The position numbers were made by a program, and so were the translations under genes. From an uncultured Muribaculaceae bacterium (GTDB lineage: Bacteria; Bacteroidota; Bacteroidia; Bacteroidales; Muribaculaceae): a stretch of 24,928 nt of DNA. The notes under the pieces are model-generated. The model made no database searches and was not told the origin of the DNA. It was given only the letters and a program-made list of their open reading frames with translations. Position 1 is the stretch's first letter; each line of letters begins with the position of its first letter. Positions 15,254 to 23,853 of the stretch are shown piece after piece. The stretch spans positions 1 to 24,928 of the forward strand of contig CAJTOB010000043.1 in the NCBI GenBank assembly GCA_910578035.1. The letters are read 5' to 3'.

Positions 15254-16936
15254 CTAATCGCTGATGCCGCTTTCCATTAGCTTGGCGAAGTCCGGGTCGC
15301 GCAGGCCTGCGCGAGACAAGCGGACACCCTCATTGTAGTCGTTCACATAGAGGCGGGTCGGTTCGCAGTAGCTCTTTTCAGTCAAAGCGGCTGCAGCTTC
15401 ATATACCGGCGACTCGATATTGCCGAGCGACATCAAAGTATGGAATGCACTCCGGCTCGACGACACATTGAGGCCGCTGTGTTCCTGCGCCGAAGCCATA
15501 CGACCCGGATATGCCGCCACGTAGCTGTCGGACATCCAAAGAATCATCGGTACATGCAGCTGCCAGTATGTCGGCGTCGGCGAGGCATGGAGGAAACGCT
15601 CGCGACTGTCATCAAAGATATCTTCGCCATGGTCTGTCATATAAAGCATGGCTGCGGGGCGTCCGCTGTGCTCAAGCAAACTTGCAACACTGTCGAGCAT
15701 GGCATCGATATACAGAATCGTATTGTCGTAGGCATTAATCAGTTGCCCGCGGTTCTCACGGTTCGCCTGCATATCGCGGGCCGGTTCAAAACGGCTGAAA
15801 TCAGACGGATAGCGCTCCATATAGTTGAAATGCGAGCCATACGTATGCAGTACGGCGAATAGCGGTTTTCCCGAATTATCGGCCACAAAACGGCTCAACT
15901 CACCGCAGAGTTCCATGTCGTGATGGCTCAGGCCATCTTCATTCAAAAAAACAACACTGTCGGCTTCCTGGCCGAAGAAATCAATCAGCGAACCATTGTG
16001 TTGCTGGTTTGAAATCCATGCCGTATGATAACCGGCCTCGTCAAAAGCGGAAATAACACTTTTTACTTCATATATGGAATCGCCGAAATGCTCTGCCGAA
16101 AGATGCGACATAAGCAGCGGCACGCTTTTGTGAGTTGTGTTACTCTCCGACAAAGCCTTGCCGAAAGAAACAAGATTGCGGCGCTTCGACAGTTTCGGGT
16201 TGGTTTCCCGGCTATAACCGTTCAGCTGCCAGTTGTCGGCCCGGGAGGTTTCTCCGATTACCATCACAATCACCGGGGGCACACTGTCTGTATCAGCATG
16301 AGCTCCGAATCTGAAATCAGCCGAACTTTCCTTATATTCTTTCGACTGAGCCGTACGATAGGCCGCCATTGCCATATTGTAGCTTACATTGACAGGGAAA
16401 AGCTCCCTGAGAGGATTATATCCGCCGGGCATAAAGAAAGCGGCCACAAAAGCTACAAGGCCTATGCAAGAGGCCGAGAGCCCTGTCATAAATGCGCGGT
16501 GCCTCTCCGACCGGTCTGTGTACCGCTTCTTGCCACAAAGCACGGCACCGACAACTATCGGGGGCAGATAGAGAGCGCAGACAACGGCTATAGCAAGCCC
16601 GAGATTACGAAGAAGCTCGCTTGCCTCATGATAATTTGTTGTTACGACATTCAGAAACATGTCGATAGCGATTATCGACTCGCCGTAGAGATACAGCAGC
16701 ACTATCTGAAAGGCACAGAGCACCATCACGGGTATTAGAAACAGCGCCATTCGGCCTATATTACGGCTCCATGCCGCCAGCAAAAGATATACACCCAGCG
16801 GCAATGCCACGTTCGCTATGCGCGCGGCAATGCTATAATATTGCTCGGTTATATCAAGAGCCACATTGGGCACAACCAGAAGCAGAGGAAGTGCCCACAG
16901 GAGTATCTTAGGTAAGTATTTTATTATATTTTTCAT
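15254..16936 (-). CDS. Phosphoethanolamine transferase, EptA/sulfatase family
   Basis: 560 residues. The N-terminal membrane part has about five helices (within 8-28, 39-56, 61-85, 111-135 and 150-170), followed by a periplasmic catalytic domain. Metal and catalytic motifs are GETSRADNW (Glu229), SNTTHKSVP with nucleophile Thr268, and MTDHGEDIFDD with HASPTP near the C terminus. The Glu229-Thr268 spacing equals that of E. coli EptA (39). By family it moves phosphoethanolamine from phosphatidylethanolamine to lipid A or another glycan; the acceptor is not determined. Its ATG overlaps the stop of the upstream Omp85 gene (TGATG), so the two are coupled. Confidence 0.9.
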   Translation of the reverse strand: MKNIIKYLPKILLWALPLLLVVPNVALDITEQYYSIAARIANVALPLGVYLLLAAWSRNIGRMALFLIPVMVLCAFQIVLLYLYGESIIAIDMFLNVVTTNYHEASELLRNLGLAIAVVCALYLPPIVVGAVLCGKKRYTDRSERHRAFMTGLSASCIGLVAFVAAFFMPGGYNPLRELFPVNVSYNMAMAAYRTAQSKEYKESSADFRFGAHADTDSVPPVIVMVIGETSRADNWQLNGYSRETNPKLSKRRNLVSFGKALSESNTTHKSVPLLMSHLSAEHFGDSIYEVKSVISAFDEAGYHTAWISNQQHNGSLIDFFGQEADSVVFLNEDGLSHHDMELCGELSRFVADNSGKPLFAVLHTYGSHFNYMERYPSDFSRFEPARDMQANRENRGQLINAYDNTILYIDAMLDSVASLLEHSGRPAAMLYMTDHGEDIFDDSRERFLHASPTPTYWQLHVPMILWMSDSYVAAYPGRMASAQEHSGLNVSSSRSAFHTLMSLGNIESPVYEAAAALTEKSYCEPTRLYVNDYNEGVRLSRAGLRDPDFAKLMESGISD

Positions 16937-18105
16937 CAGAAAGCCTCGTTGATACTGAAAATAAAACCGGTCTGATGTTTTCCGAAACCAAGGTCAAGGC
17001 GCACATTCACCCTCTTCTTGAATTCCCAGCGATAGCCGATGCCGTAGTTTGGCAGGACCTTGCGCATCGACATAGCCGAAAACTTCGGAAAAACCGTGCC
17101 GGCACCGACCCACGCCACCAGACCATTGCGGCGCCATATGTGCTGCCTGAGCTCAAGACACACGTCGATTTCAGACTTATCACGATATCGCCCCTCGAAA
17201 TATCCGCGCATATTGTCGCTACCGCCGAGAGTCGAGAGCAAACCCCAGGGCGTGTTGCCATACGTAAGACGGGTATGGAACTGAAATGCGACTATAGCGT
17301 CGCGCCACGCGGCTTTGTAGAAGGCAAATGTAAGTTCCGACAGCGAAAATGCATATCGGTTCAGCAGAAAACGGGGGTTAAATCGCTGGTCGAGACGAAA
17401 AAACACACCACGCGAAGCATTTGTCAGAAAATCGCGGGTGTCATATTGCAGCGTCATTCCCACACCGAGATTGAATGTGCGGTCGTCCTCATCTTCCCAT
17501 AACCACGGTTTTTCGAAATGACGACCGTTTATATAATCGAACGTAGCCAGCGGACCGAGATACAGATTATCGGCCAGCCGCCAAACCCAGCACACCTGCG
17601 CCTGTGAATTAAGATACTTGTATTTCGACTCATTGTCGTCGTTCACATTATTATCGTATCCTATACCCCAGAATTTTGTGGCCACCGACGAAAAATTCAC
17701 ATCATACTGCAAGCGCCCGCGGTCTTTAGGCGCTATATGTGTGCCGCGAACACCAAGCTTGAAAAACATACTTGTGGTGGCATCGAAGTATATAGACACA
17801 TCAGACGGCGGAAGTATGGTATCTGCCATGTCTGTGCGATACAGCCCGGCGGCGACAAGTCCTATTCCGAATTTGGTATCGCTCGAATAGTGAGGTCCTC
17901 CGATAAAACTTATGTCGAATTTTTTTTGCTTCTTCGGCTTGTTGGCATCATCGAAGTAATCGATTATTTTTGCTATAAGTCCTTTCTTGGCAGGAACCGT
18001 GTCTGTCGGCGCCACCGCCACAGTATCGGCAATGTTCTGCGCTGTTGCACAGACAAATGACGCCATTATAAAATATAATATGATATACGACCGTAGAAAC
18101 TGCAT
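16936..18105 (-). CDS. Omp85-family outer membrane barrel without POTRA domains
   Basis: 389 residues. A signal peptide ends around CATAQN (20-24). A short charged linker (about 38-62, lysine-rich) leads into a barrel from about residue 64 to the C-terminal Phe typical of outer membrane proteins. Omp85 hallmarks are YDTRDFLTNASRGVFF (221-236) and the loop-6-type GGSDNMRGYFEGRYRD (294-309, MRGY in place of VRGF). No room exists for POTRA repeats, unlike BamA or TamA. Function is unknown, perhaps lipid or protein handling in the outer membrane; the coupled EptA-like gene suggests envelope modification. Confidence 0.87.
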   Translation of the reverse strand: MQFLRSYIILYFIMASFVCATAQNIADTVAVAPTDTVPAKKGLIAKIIDYFDDANKPKKQKKFDISFIGGPHYSSDTKFGIGLVAAGLYRTDMADTILPPSDVSIYFDATTSMFFKLGVRGTHIAPKDRGRLQYDVNFSSVATKFWGIGYDNNVNDDNESKYKYLNSQAQVCWVWRLADNLYLGPLATFDYINGRHFEKPWLWEDEDDRTFNLGVGMTLQYDTRDFLTNASRGVFFRLDQRFNPRFLLNRYAFSLSELTFAFYKAAWRDAIVAFQFHTRLTYGNTPWGLLSTLGGSDNMRGYFEGRYRDKSEIDVCLELRQHIWRRNGLVAWVGAGTVFPKFSAMSMRKVLPNYGIGYRWEFKKRVNVRLDLGFGKHQTGFIFSINEAF

Positions 18106-18117
18106 ATGGATGAATGT

Positions 18118-18149
18118 CTTGCAATATTAACAAAAATACGCTAATTTTG
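18118..18149 (+). promoter_or_regulatory. menD operon promoter, overlapping a divergent promoter
   Basis: CTTG (18118-18121), 20 bases, TAATTTTG (18142-18149) reads toward menD with one mismatch in the -33 box. On the - strand TAATATTG (18129-18122) could be the -7 element of the Omp85-eptA operon and lies within the menD promoter spacer. The two polymerases would compete if both are used. Confidence 0.5.
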
Positions 18150-18179
18150 TTACGTAGAAATCCTATTTTCTCCAACATT

Positions 18180-19796
18180 ATGGCCCTAACAGAAACAATC
18201 GACAATGATGTATGCCGCATGCTTGCCTCTTTGGCGGCAGACTATGGCGTGCGTCATGTTGTGGTCTCACCGGGCACCCGTTCGGCACCTCTTGCCGTGG
18301 TTTTCCACCGCTCGGGGCATTTCTGCATGCATACAGTAATCGACGAGCGATGCGCCGCTTTTATGGCACTGGGCATGGCTCTGCAAACCGACTCTCCCGT
18401 TCTCCTGATATGCACCTCCGGGTCGGCCCTCATGAACTACGGCCCTGCACTGGCCGAGGCGTACTATCGCCGTGCGCCGCTGATTGCAGTCTCAGCCGAC
18501 AGGCCGGCCCGATGGATAGACCAGCTCGACAGCCAGACAATGCGGCAGCCCGGTGCGCTGTCGGCAGTTGTAAGGCATTCGGTCGATATTCCCGTGGCCG
18601 CAGCTTCTGACGCTCAACTGTTCTCAAAGGCCAACCGCGAAGTCAACGAGGCGCTCTCAGAGTCTATCGCCGGCCGCCGCGGTCCGGCGCACATCAACGT
18701 GCAGCTCGACGTTCCTCTCACACGCATGACAAATGCGGCGGCAACACTTCAACCGCGTATTATCCACAGCATACACCCGAAAGCCTCAGAAGCGGATTTT
18801 TCGGACATTGTAGCCTCGCTTGCAGATAAAAAGGTGATGATAATCTGCGGCGACACAACCCCGGAAGAACAGTCGGCGTTTAGCCGGACTATTCCGAATA
18901 TACCTGTTCTGTCCGAGGCGCAGTCGAATATTCCGAATGGCTTCAATATCGGCAGTTTCGACCGCTTCATCAACGAAAATAAGGCGCTTGAGCCCGATGT
19001 CATAATCACCGTAGGGGGCAGTCTCGTCTCGGCCCGTCTCAAAAACTGGCTGCGCTCTGTCAAAAAACTCCGCCACATCTCGCTCGGATTCGACGATAAC
19101 GCAGCCGACACCTTCGGCTGTCTCGATACACGCGTAGAGTGTTCAGCATCAGTTTTCGTGAATGCACTTGCGGCAAATCAGTCCGACAGCGCTTTTGCAG
19201 AACGCTGGCAAGCCTTCTATGCCGATACAACAGAGCATACAAGACGCCTCGTTGCCGAAAACCCGGTGACCGAGACCATTGCAACACTGGCCGAGCTACA
19301 TTCCGGCGATGTGCATGTAAGCAACGGCTCCGCGATACGCTACGCCCAGATGGTGGAGTGGCCTTGCGATGCCTCGTTCATGTGCAACCGAGGTATCAGC
19401 GGTATCGACGGCTGCACCTCCACAGCTCTCGGCGCGTCCATTGTCTCGCATAGCCCTACCCTGCTCATCACCGGCGACATGAGCGCCGCATACGACATCG
19501 GCGCCCTTGGCGCGGCTGAGCCGCCTCAGTATTTCCGCATCGCCGTGCTCGATAACGCCGGAGGTGATATTTTCCGCAACATCACGGCCACGGCCGCCTT
19601 GCCCGAGCTCGACCGCTACTTTGTGGTGCAGCCACGACTGCCATTGCGCCTGCTTGCCGAAGCCTACGGCTACCGCTATCTCGAATACGACTGCGGCACT
19701 CCCGACCACTCTGTCCTCGAACAATTCATCAAAGGCCACGGCGCCGCAATACTCCGAATAATAATAGACCCTAAATACACAGCCAGATTGCTGTAG
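18180..19796 (+). CDS. menD: 2-succinyl-5-enolpyruvyl-6-hydroxy-3-cyclohexene-1-carboxylate synthase MenD
   Basis: 538 residues, thiamine-diphosphate enzyme that joins isochorismate and 2-oxoglutarate, the first committed step to menaquinone. Seen are SPGTRS (30-35), the ThDP-activating Glu56 in VIDERCAAF, and the ThDP/Mg-binding TGDMSAAYDIGAL in the C-terminal third. The frame is open back to 18114, but that stretch contains the promoter, so ATG 18180 is used. Leads a tight cluster: 6 bp to menB. Confidence 0.95.
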   Translation: MALTETIDNDVCRMLASLAADYGVRHVVVSPGTRSAPLAVVFHRSGHFCMHTVIDERCAAFMALGMALQTDSPVLLICTSGSALMNYGPALAEAYYRRAPLIAVSADRPARWIDQLDSQTMRQPGALSAVVRHSVDIPVAAASDAQLFSKANREVNEALSESIAGRRGPAHINVQLDVPLTRMTNAAATLQPRIIHSIHPKASEADFSDIVASLADKKVMIICGDTTPEEQSAFSRTIPNIPVLSEAQSNIPNGFNIGSFDRFINENKALEPDVIITVGGSLVSARLKNWLRSVKKLRHISLGFDDNAADTFGCLDTRVECSASVFVNALAANQSDSAFAERWQAFYADTTEHTRRLVAENPVTETIATLAELHSGDVHVSNGSAIRYAQMVEWPCDASFMCNRGISGIDGCTSTALGASIVSHSPTLLITGDMSAAYDIGALGAAEPPQYFRIAVLDNAGGDIFRNITATAALPELDRYFVVQPRLPLRLLAEAYGYRYLEYDCGTPDHSVLEQFIKGHGAAILRIIIDPKYTARLL

Positions 19797-19802
19797 AACA
19801 AA

Positions 19803-20639
19803 ATGGAAACAAACACACAGCCCCGCAAGTGGGAGACAATCAAGGAATATTCCGACATTCTCTTCGATTTCTTCGAAGGCATAGCTAAAATCACAATAAA
19901 CCGTCCGGAAGTCTACAACGCTTTCCGCCCGCAGACAAACGCTCAGATTCTCGACGCGCTCGAATACTGCCGCGACACCCCTGCGGTACGTGTGGTTGTA
20001 CTCACCGGTGCCGGAGACAAAGCATTCTGCTCCGGCGGCGACCAGAACTATAAGACACACGGCGGATACCGCGACGCCGACGGCACACCACGCCTCAACG
20101 TACTTGATATACACAAATTTATCCGCTCGCTTGTCAAGCCGGTAATTGCCATGGTAAACGGCTACGCAATCGGCGGCGGCAATGTGCTGCAAGTAGTCTG
20201 CGACCTCTCCATAGCCTCCGAAAACGCCCGTTTCGGCCAGACCGGCCCCAAGGTAGGCAGTTTCGACGCCGGTTTCGGCTCATCATATCTTGCCCGCTGC
20301 GTGGGCCAGAAAAAAGCACGCGAAATCTGGTATCTCTGCCGCCAGTACACAGCCGCCGAAGCCCTAGAAATGGGCATGATTAACAAGGTTGTGCCGTTCG
20401 AACGTCTCGAAGACGAGGTAGTTGACTGGTGCAAGACTATAATGATGCGCAGCCCCTTCGCTATACGAATGATTAAACGTGCCCTCAACGCCGAGCTCGA
20501 CGGCCAGCATGGCCTCATGGAATTCGCCGGCGACGCAACCCTGATGTATTACCTCATGGACGAAGCCCAGGAAGGCCGCAACGCATTCCTCGAGAAACGC
20601 GACCCCGATTTCGACAAATACCCCCAGTTCCCCGGCTGA
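19803..20639 (+). CDS. menB: 1,4-dihydroxy-2-naphthoyl-CoA synthase MenB
   Basis: 278 residues, crotonase fold. It cyclises o-succinylbenzoyl-CoA. Motifs are VLTGAGDKAFCSGGDQ (67-81, the oxyanion-hole region), GGGNVLQ for the second oxyanion segment and KVGSFDAGFGSSYLAR, specific for MenB among crotonases. Full length. 1 bp separates it from menC. Confidence 0.96.
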   Translation: METNTQPRKWETIKEYSDILFDFFEGIAKITINRPEVYNAFRPQTNAQILDALEYCRDTPAVRVVVLTGAGDKAFCSGGDQNYKTHGGYRDADGTPRLNVLDIHKFIRSLVKPVIAMVNGYAIGGGNVLQVVCDLSIASENARFGQTGPKVGSFDAGFGSSYLARCVGQKKAREIWYLCRQYTAAEALEMGMINKVVPFERLEDEVVDWCKTIMMRSPFAIRMIKRALNAELDGQHGLMEFAGDATLMYYLMDEAQEGRNAFLEKRDPDFDKYPQFPG

Positions 20640-20640
20640 A

Positions 20641-21681
20641 ATGCTCCAAGCCGCCTGGATACCATACCGCCTGTTGTTCAACTTCGAAGCCCGTACTTCG
20701 AGGCAGGTCATGACATATAAAGATACATACTTCATACGTGTCTCTGATTCCGAGCGCCCCGACCATATCGGCTACGGCGAATGCGCCCTTTTCCGAGGAC
20801 TGTCGGCCGACGACAGACCGGATTACGAAGCTATTCTTGCGGAAGCCTGCCGACACCCGGAAACAGCCCTTGAAAGCCCCTGCAGTTCTATACGCTTCGG
20901 CTTCGAGACCGCATTCGGCAATCTCGAAGACCCGACGGTCAATAAAAACAAGTGGCTGAACGGCTCTGTGGGCATTCCAATCAACGGACTCGTATGGATG
21001 GGCGATAAAACCACAATGAGGTCTCGTATTCAGGAGAAACTGAACGCCGGATTCCGCATCATAAAGCTGAAAATAGGCGGCATTGACTTCAACGACGAGC
21101 TCGACCTCCTGCGCGAAGTCCGCCGCAATTTCAGCCCCGAAGACCTCGAAATCCGTCTGGACGCCAACGGCGCTTTCACTCCCGAAAACGCCTTGGCGCG
21201 CCTCGAAGCACTATCGGCATTTTCTGTCCACTCCCTCGAACAGCCCGTCAAAGCCGGCCAGACAGTAGCCATGGCCGAAATCTGCCGCAAGAGCCCGATT
21301 CCGATAGCTCTCGACGAAGAATTGATTGGAGTCCGCGACCGCAACCAATGCGCCGGGCTGCTAAGCGACATCAGGCCGGCATACATCATACTCAAACCGG
21401 CTCTGTGCGGCGGCTTACAAGCCTCCCGGACATACATAGAGCTGGCTGAAAGTATGAATATCGGCTGGTGGGCAACCTCGGCTCTCGAGTCTAATATCGG
21501 ACTCGCCGCCATTGGCAAATGGCTCACAGATAATTATAGAATATCCATGCCGCAGGGCCTGGGAACAGGGCAGCTATACACCAACAATATCCCTTCGCCT
21601 CTCGAAATGCGTGGACCGGAACTGTTCTACAACCCCTCCAGGCCACAGGCCTCTATCGAAAATGTGCAATGGCGTTCCTGA
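20641..21681 (+). CDS. menC: o-Succinylbenzoate synthase MenC
   Basis: 346 residues, enolase superfamily. It dehydrates SHCHC to o-succinylbenzoate. The catalytic set is complete: KxK (Lys142, Lys144), metal ligands Asp174 (RLDANGAF), Glu200 (SLEQP) and Asp225 (ALDEEL), and the second base Lys252 in ILKPALCGG. The position in the menaquinone cluster distinguishes it from racemases of the same fold. The end overlaps menE by 13 bp. Confidence 0.94.
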   Translation: MLQAAWIPYRLLFNFEARTSRQVMTYKDTYFIRVSDSERPDHIGYGECALFRGLSADDRPDYEAILAEACRHPETALESPCSSIRFGFETAFGNLEDPTVNKNKWLNGSVGIPINGLVWMGDKTTMRSRIQEKLNAGFRIIKLKIGGIDFNDELDLLREVRRNFSPEDLEIRLDANGAFTPENALARLEALSAFSVHSLEQPVKAGQTVAMAEICRKSPIPIALDEELIGVRDRNQCAGLLSDIRPAYIILKPALCGGLQASRTYIELAESMNIGWWATSALESNIGLAAIGKWLTDNYRISMPQGLGTGQLYTNNIPSPLEMRGPELFYNPSRPQASIENVQWRS

Positions 21682-22607
21682 ATGATTTTTTTTCTGCTTC
21701 GCCTTATATCACGGCTCATACCTCAGGCTCGACAGGAAAACCTAAAGACATCAGGCTCCTTAAAAGCGATATGCGCCTTTCGGCAAGGGCTACAAACGCT
21801 TTTTTCGGCATCGACAGAGCATCTGTGCTCGCATCACCGCTTAGTCAGGACTATATAGCAGGCAAAATGATGGTCGTGAGAGCTATCGAAGCCAATTGCC
21901 GCCTCATACAACTGCCAGTAAGTAACGAAATAGAAATACCGGACGACATATCGCATATAGATTTGCTCCCGGTGGTGCCGTCGCAGATAGCCTCTCTGCT
22001 TAGCCATCAGGAATACGCCGGACGGATATCGGCTGTCCTTATCGGTGGCGCGGCTCCATCAGCCGAGCAGTGCAAGAGCCTCACCGATGCAGGCTACAAT
22101 GCTTTCATTAGCTATGGAATGACCGAAACATGCAGCCACGTAGCCCTCGCCGAAGCCAATGACGCCGACCGCACATTCCACGCCATGCCCGGCATAAACT
22201 TCGAGACCGACACAGATGGCCGCCTCGCAATCCTCGCCCCGGAATTTTCATTCGCCAGACTGCAGACAAACGATATCGTCGAGTTGATAGACAGCCGCAG
22301 CTTCCGCTGGCGTGGCCGTGCCGATGGCGTCATAAATTCAGGAGGATTAAAACTGTTTCCCGAAGAACTCGAGGCTCTCTATGCCCCGGTATTAGGCAGT
22401 CGTCCGTTCTATGTATGCGGCGCCTCCCACCCACTGTGGGGGCAGGCCGCCATGCTCGTTATTGAAGGCTATGCCGATACCGATGAAATAGCCGCAGCCT
22501 TAAGCAACGCCATTCCCGACCACCGCTTCCTTCCAAAAATATTTAGGACAGTGGCCTCTCTCCCGCGCACCTCAAACGGTAAAATACGCCGCATCGTTCC
22601 TTCTTGA
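21669..22607 (+). CDS. menE: o-Succinylbenzoate-CoA ligase MenE, compact form
   Basis: 312 residues, acyl-adenylate-forming enzyme. Core motifs are HTSGSTGKPK (17-26, ATP loop), YGMTE (149-153), GRADGVINSGGLK (216-228) and the C-terminal catalytic-lysine motif PRTSNGKIRR (300-309). The ATP loop lies only 17 residues from the start. Most of the N-terminal subdomain of ordinary MenE (about 450-490 residues) is therefore absent, although all adenylation motifs remain. The start is fixed by the 13-bp overlap with menC. Probably functional; assignment rests on motifs plus cluster position. Confidence 0.88.
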   Translation: MAFLNDFFSASPYITAHTSGSTGKPKDIRLLKSDMRLSARATNAFFGIDRASVLASPLSQDYIAGKMMVVRAIEANCRLIQLPVSNEIEIPDDISHIDLLPVVPSQIASLLSHQEYAGRISAVLIGGAAPSAEQCKSLTDAGYNAFISYGMTETCSHVALAEANDADRTFHAMPGINFETDTDGRLAILAPEFSFARLQTNDIVELIDSRSFRWRGRADGVINSGGLKLFPEELEALYAPVLGSRPFYVCGASHPLWGQAAMLVIEGYADTDEIAAALSNAIPDHRFLPKIFRTVASLPRTSNGKIRRIVPS

Positions 22608-22638
22608 ATATTCACTAACCCCAAAACGTAATAATATC

Positions 22639-23793
22639 ATGATCAATCGTTTCATTCTCAATGAAGTTTCATACTTCGGCCCCGGCGCACGCCGTGAACT
22701 GCCCGAAGCAATCCGCCGTATCGGCAAAACCAAGGCTCTCATAGTCACCGACCCGGGCCTTATTAAATTCGGTGTCGCCAAAATGGTGACAGACGTGCTC
22801 GACGAAGCCGCTATCCCCTACGAAATATTCAGCGAAGTCAAACCGAACCCCACTGTCTCCAACGTTCAGGCCGGTCTTGATGCTTACAAAGCCTCAGGCG
22901 CAGACATAATCGTGGCTATAGGAGGCGGTTCGGCCATCGACACCGCAAAATGCATCGGCATTGTGAGCAATAATCCCGAATTCGCCGATATTGTGTCGCT
23001 CGAAGGTTGTGCGCCCACAAAGCACAAGAGCGTGCCTGTGATTGCCATTCCCACAACAGCCGGAACAGCCGCCGAAACCACAATAAACTACGTAATCATC
23101 GACGAAGAAAAACAAAAAAAGATGGTTTGCGTAGACCCTAACGACATTCCCGCAGTTGCCATCGTCGATGCCGAGCTCATGTACAGTCTTCCCAAAAGTC
23201 TCACCGCAGCAACCGGCATGGACGCGCTCACACACGCCATCGAAGGATATATCACCAAAGGCGCATGGTCGATGTCCGACATGTTCGAGATTGAGGCCGT
23301 CCGCATGATTGCACGCTTCCTTCCTGTCGCCGTCGAAGAACCGCAGAACGCCGAAGCCCGCAACGGCATGGCCGTTGCACAGTACATTGCAGGCATGGCA
23401 TTCTCCAACGTCGGTCTCGGCCTCGTCCACGGCATGGCGCACCCTCTCGGGTCGCTCTTCGACGTTCCCCACGGTGTGGCGAACGCACTCCTGCTGCCGA
23501 CCGTCATGGAATTCAACATGGAGAAGTGCCTCGACAAATACCCTGAAATTGCCCGTGCCATGGGCGTAGACATCACCGGCATGAGCCGCGAAGAGGCCTC
23601 ACTTGCTGCCTGCGAGGCCGTTAAAGCCCTCTCCCTCAAAGTAGGCATACCCCAGCACATGACCGACCTCGGTATCACCGAAGCCGACATACCCCGTCTT
23701 GCCGAACAAGCCATCGCCGACGTCTGCACTCCCGGCAACCCGCGCGATGTAAGCCTCGAACAAATCGAAGCCCTCTACCACAAAGTCCTCTGA
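22639..23793 (+). CDS. fucO: Lactaldehyde reductase / iron-dependent alcohol dehydrogenase FucO
   Basis: 384 residues, group III iron alcohol dehydrogenase, closely similar to E. coli FucO over its whole length. It reduces L-lactaldehyde from fucose or rhamnose breakdown to 1,2-propanediol with NADH. NAD-binding GGGS is at 95-98. Metal ligands are Asp195 and His199 (MDALTHAIEGY), His264 (VHGMAHPLG) and His278 (PHGVANA). No fucose or rhamnose genes are adjacent. It follows menE by 31 bp on the same strand and may be read with the men cluster. Ends at a strong terminator. Confidence 0.92.
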   Translation: MINRFILNEVSYFGPGARRELPEAIRRIGKTKALIVTDPGLIKFGVAKMVTDVLDEAAIPYEIFSEVKPNPTVSNVQAGLDAYKASGADIIVAIGGGSAIDTAKCIGIVSNNPEFADIVSLEGCAPTKHKSVPVIAIPTTAGTAAETTINYVIIDEEKQKKMVCVDPNDIPAVAIVDAELMYSLPKSLTAATGMDALTHAIEGYITKGAWSMSDMFEIEAVRMIARFLPVAVEEPQNAEARNGMAVAQYIAGMAFSNVGLGLVHGMAHPLGSLFDVPHGVANALLLPTVMEFNMEKCLDKYPEIARAMGVDITGMSREEASLAACEAVKALSLKVGIPQHMTDLGITEADIPRLAEQAIADVCTPGNPRDVSLEQIEALYHKVL

Positions 23794-23802
23794 TATCAAA
23801 AT

Positions 23803-23845
23803 CGAGGGTGTGCCGACGTGCAAATTGCATTCCGGCACACCCTCG
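23803..23845. terminator. Bidirectional terminator between fucO and the nitroreductase gene
   Basis: CGAGGGTGTGCCG (23803-23815) pairs perfectly with CGGCACACCCTCG (23833-23845): 13 pairs, 17-base loop. It occupies nearly all of the 60-bp gap between two convergent genes, starting 10 bp after the fucO stop and ending 9 bp before the other stop. Only weak T-runs follow. Confidence 0.8.
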
Positions 23846-23853
23846 CTTCTCCA

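Noticed and set aside
19296..20192. 298-codon open frame antisense to menD and menB
   Set aside because: It spans the junction of two well-identified genes on the opposite strand and resembles no family.
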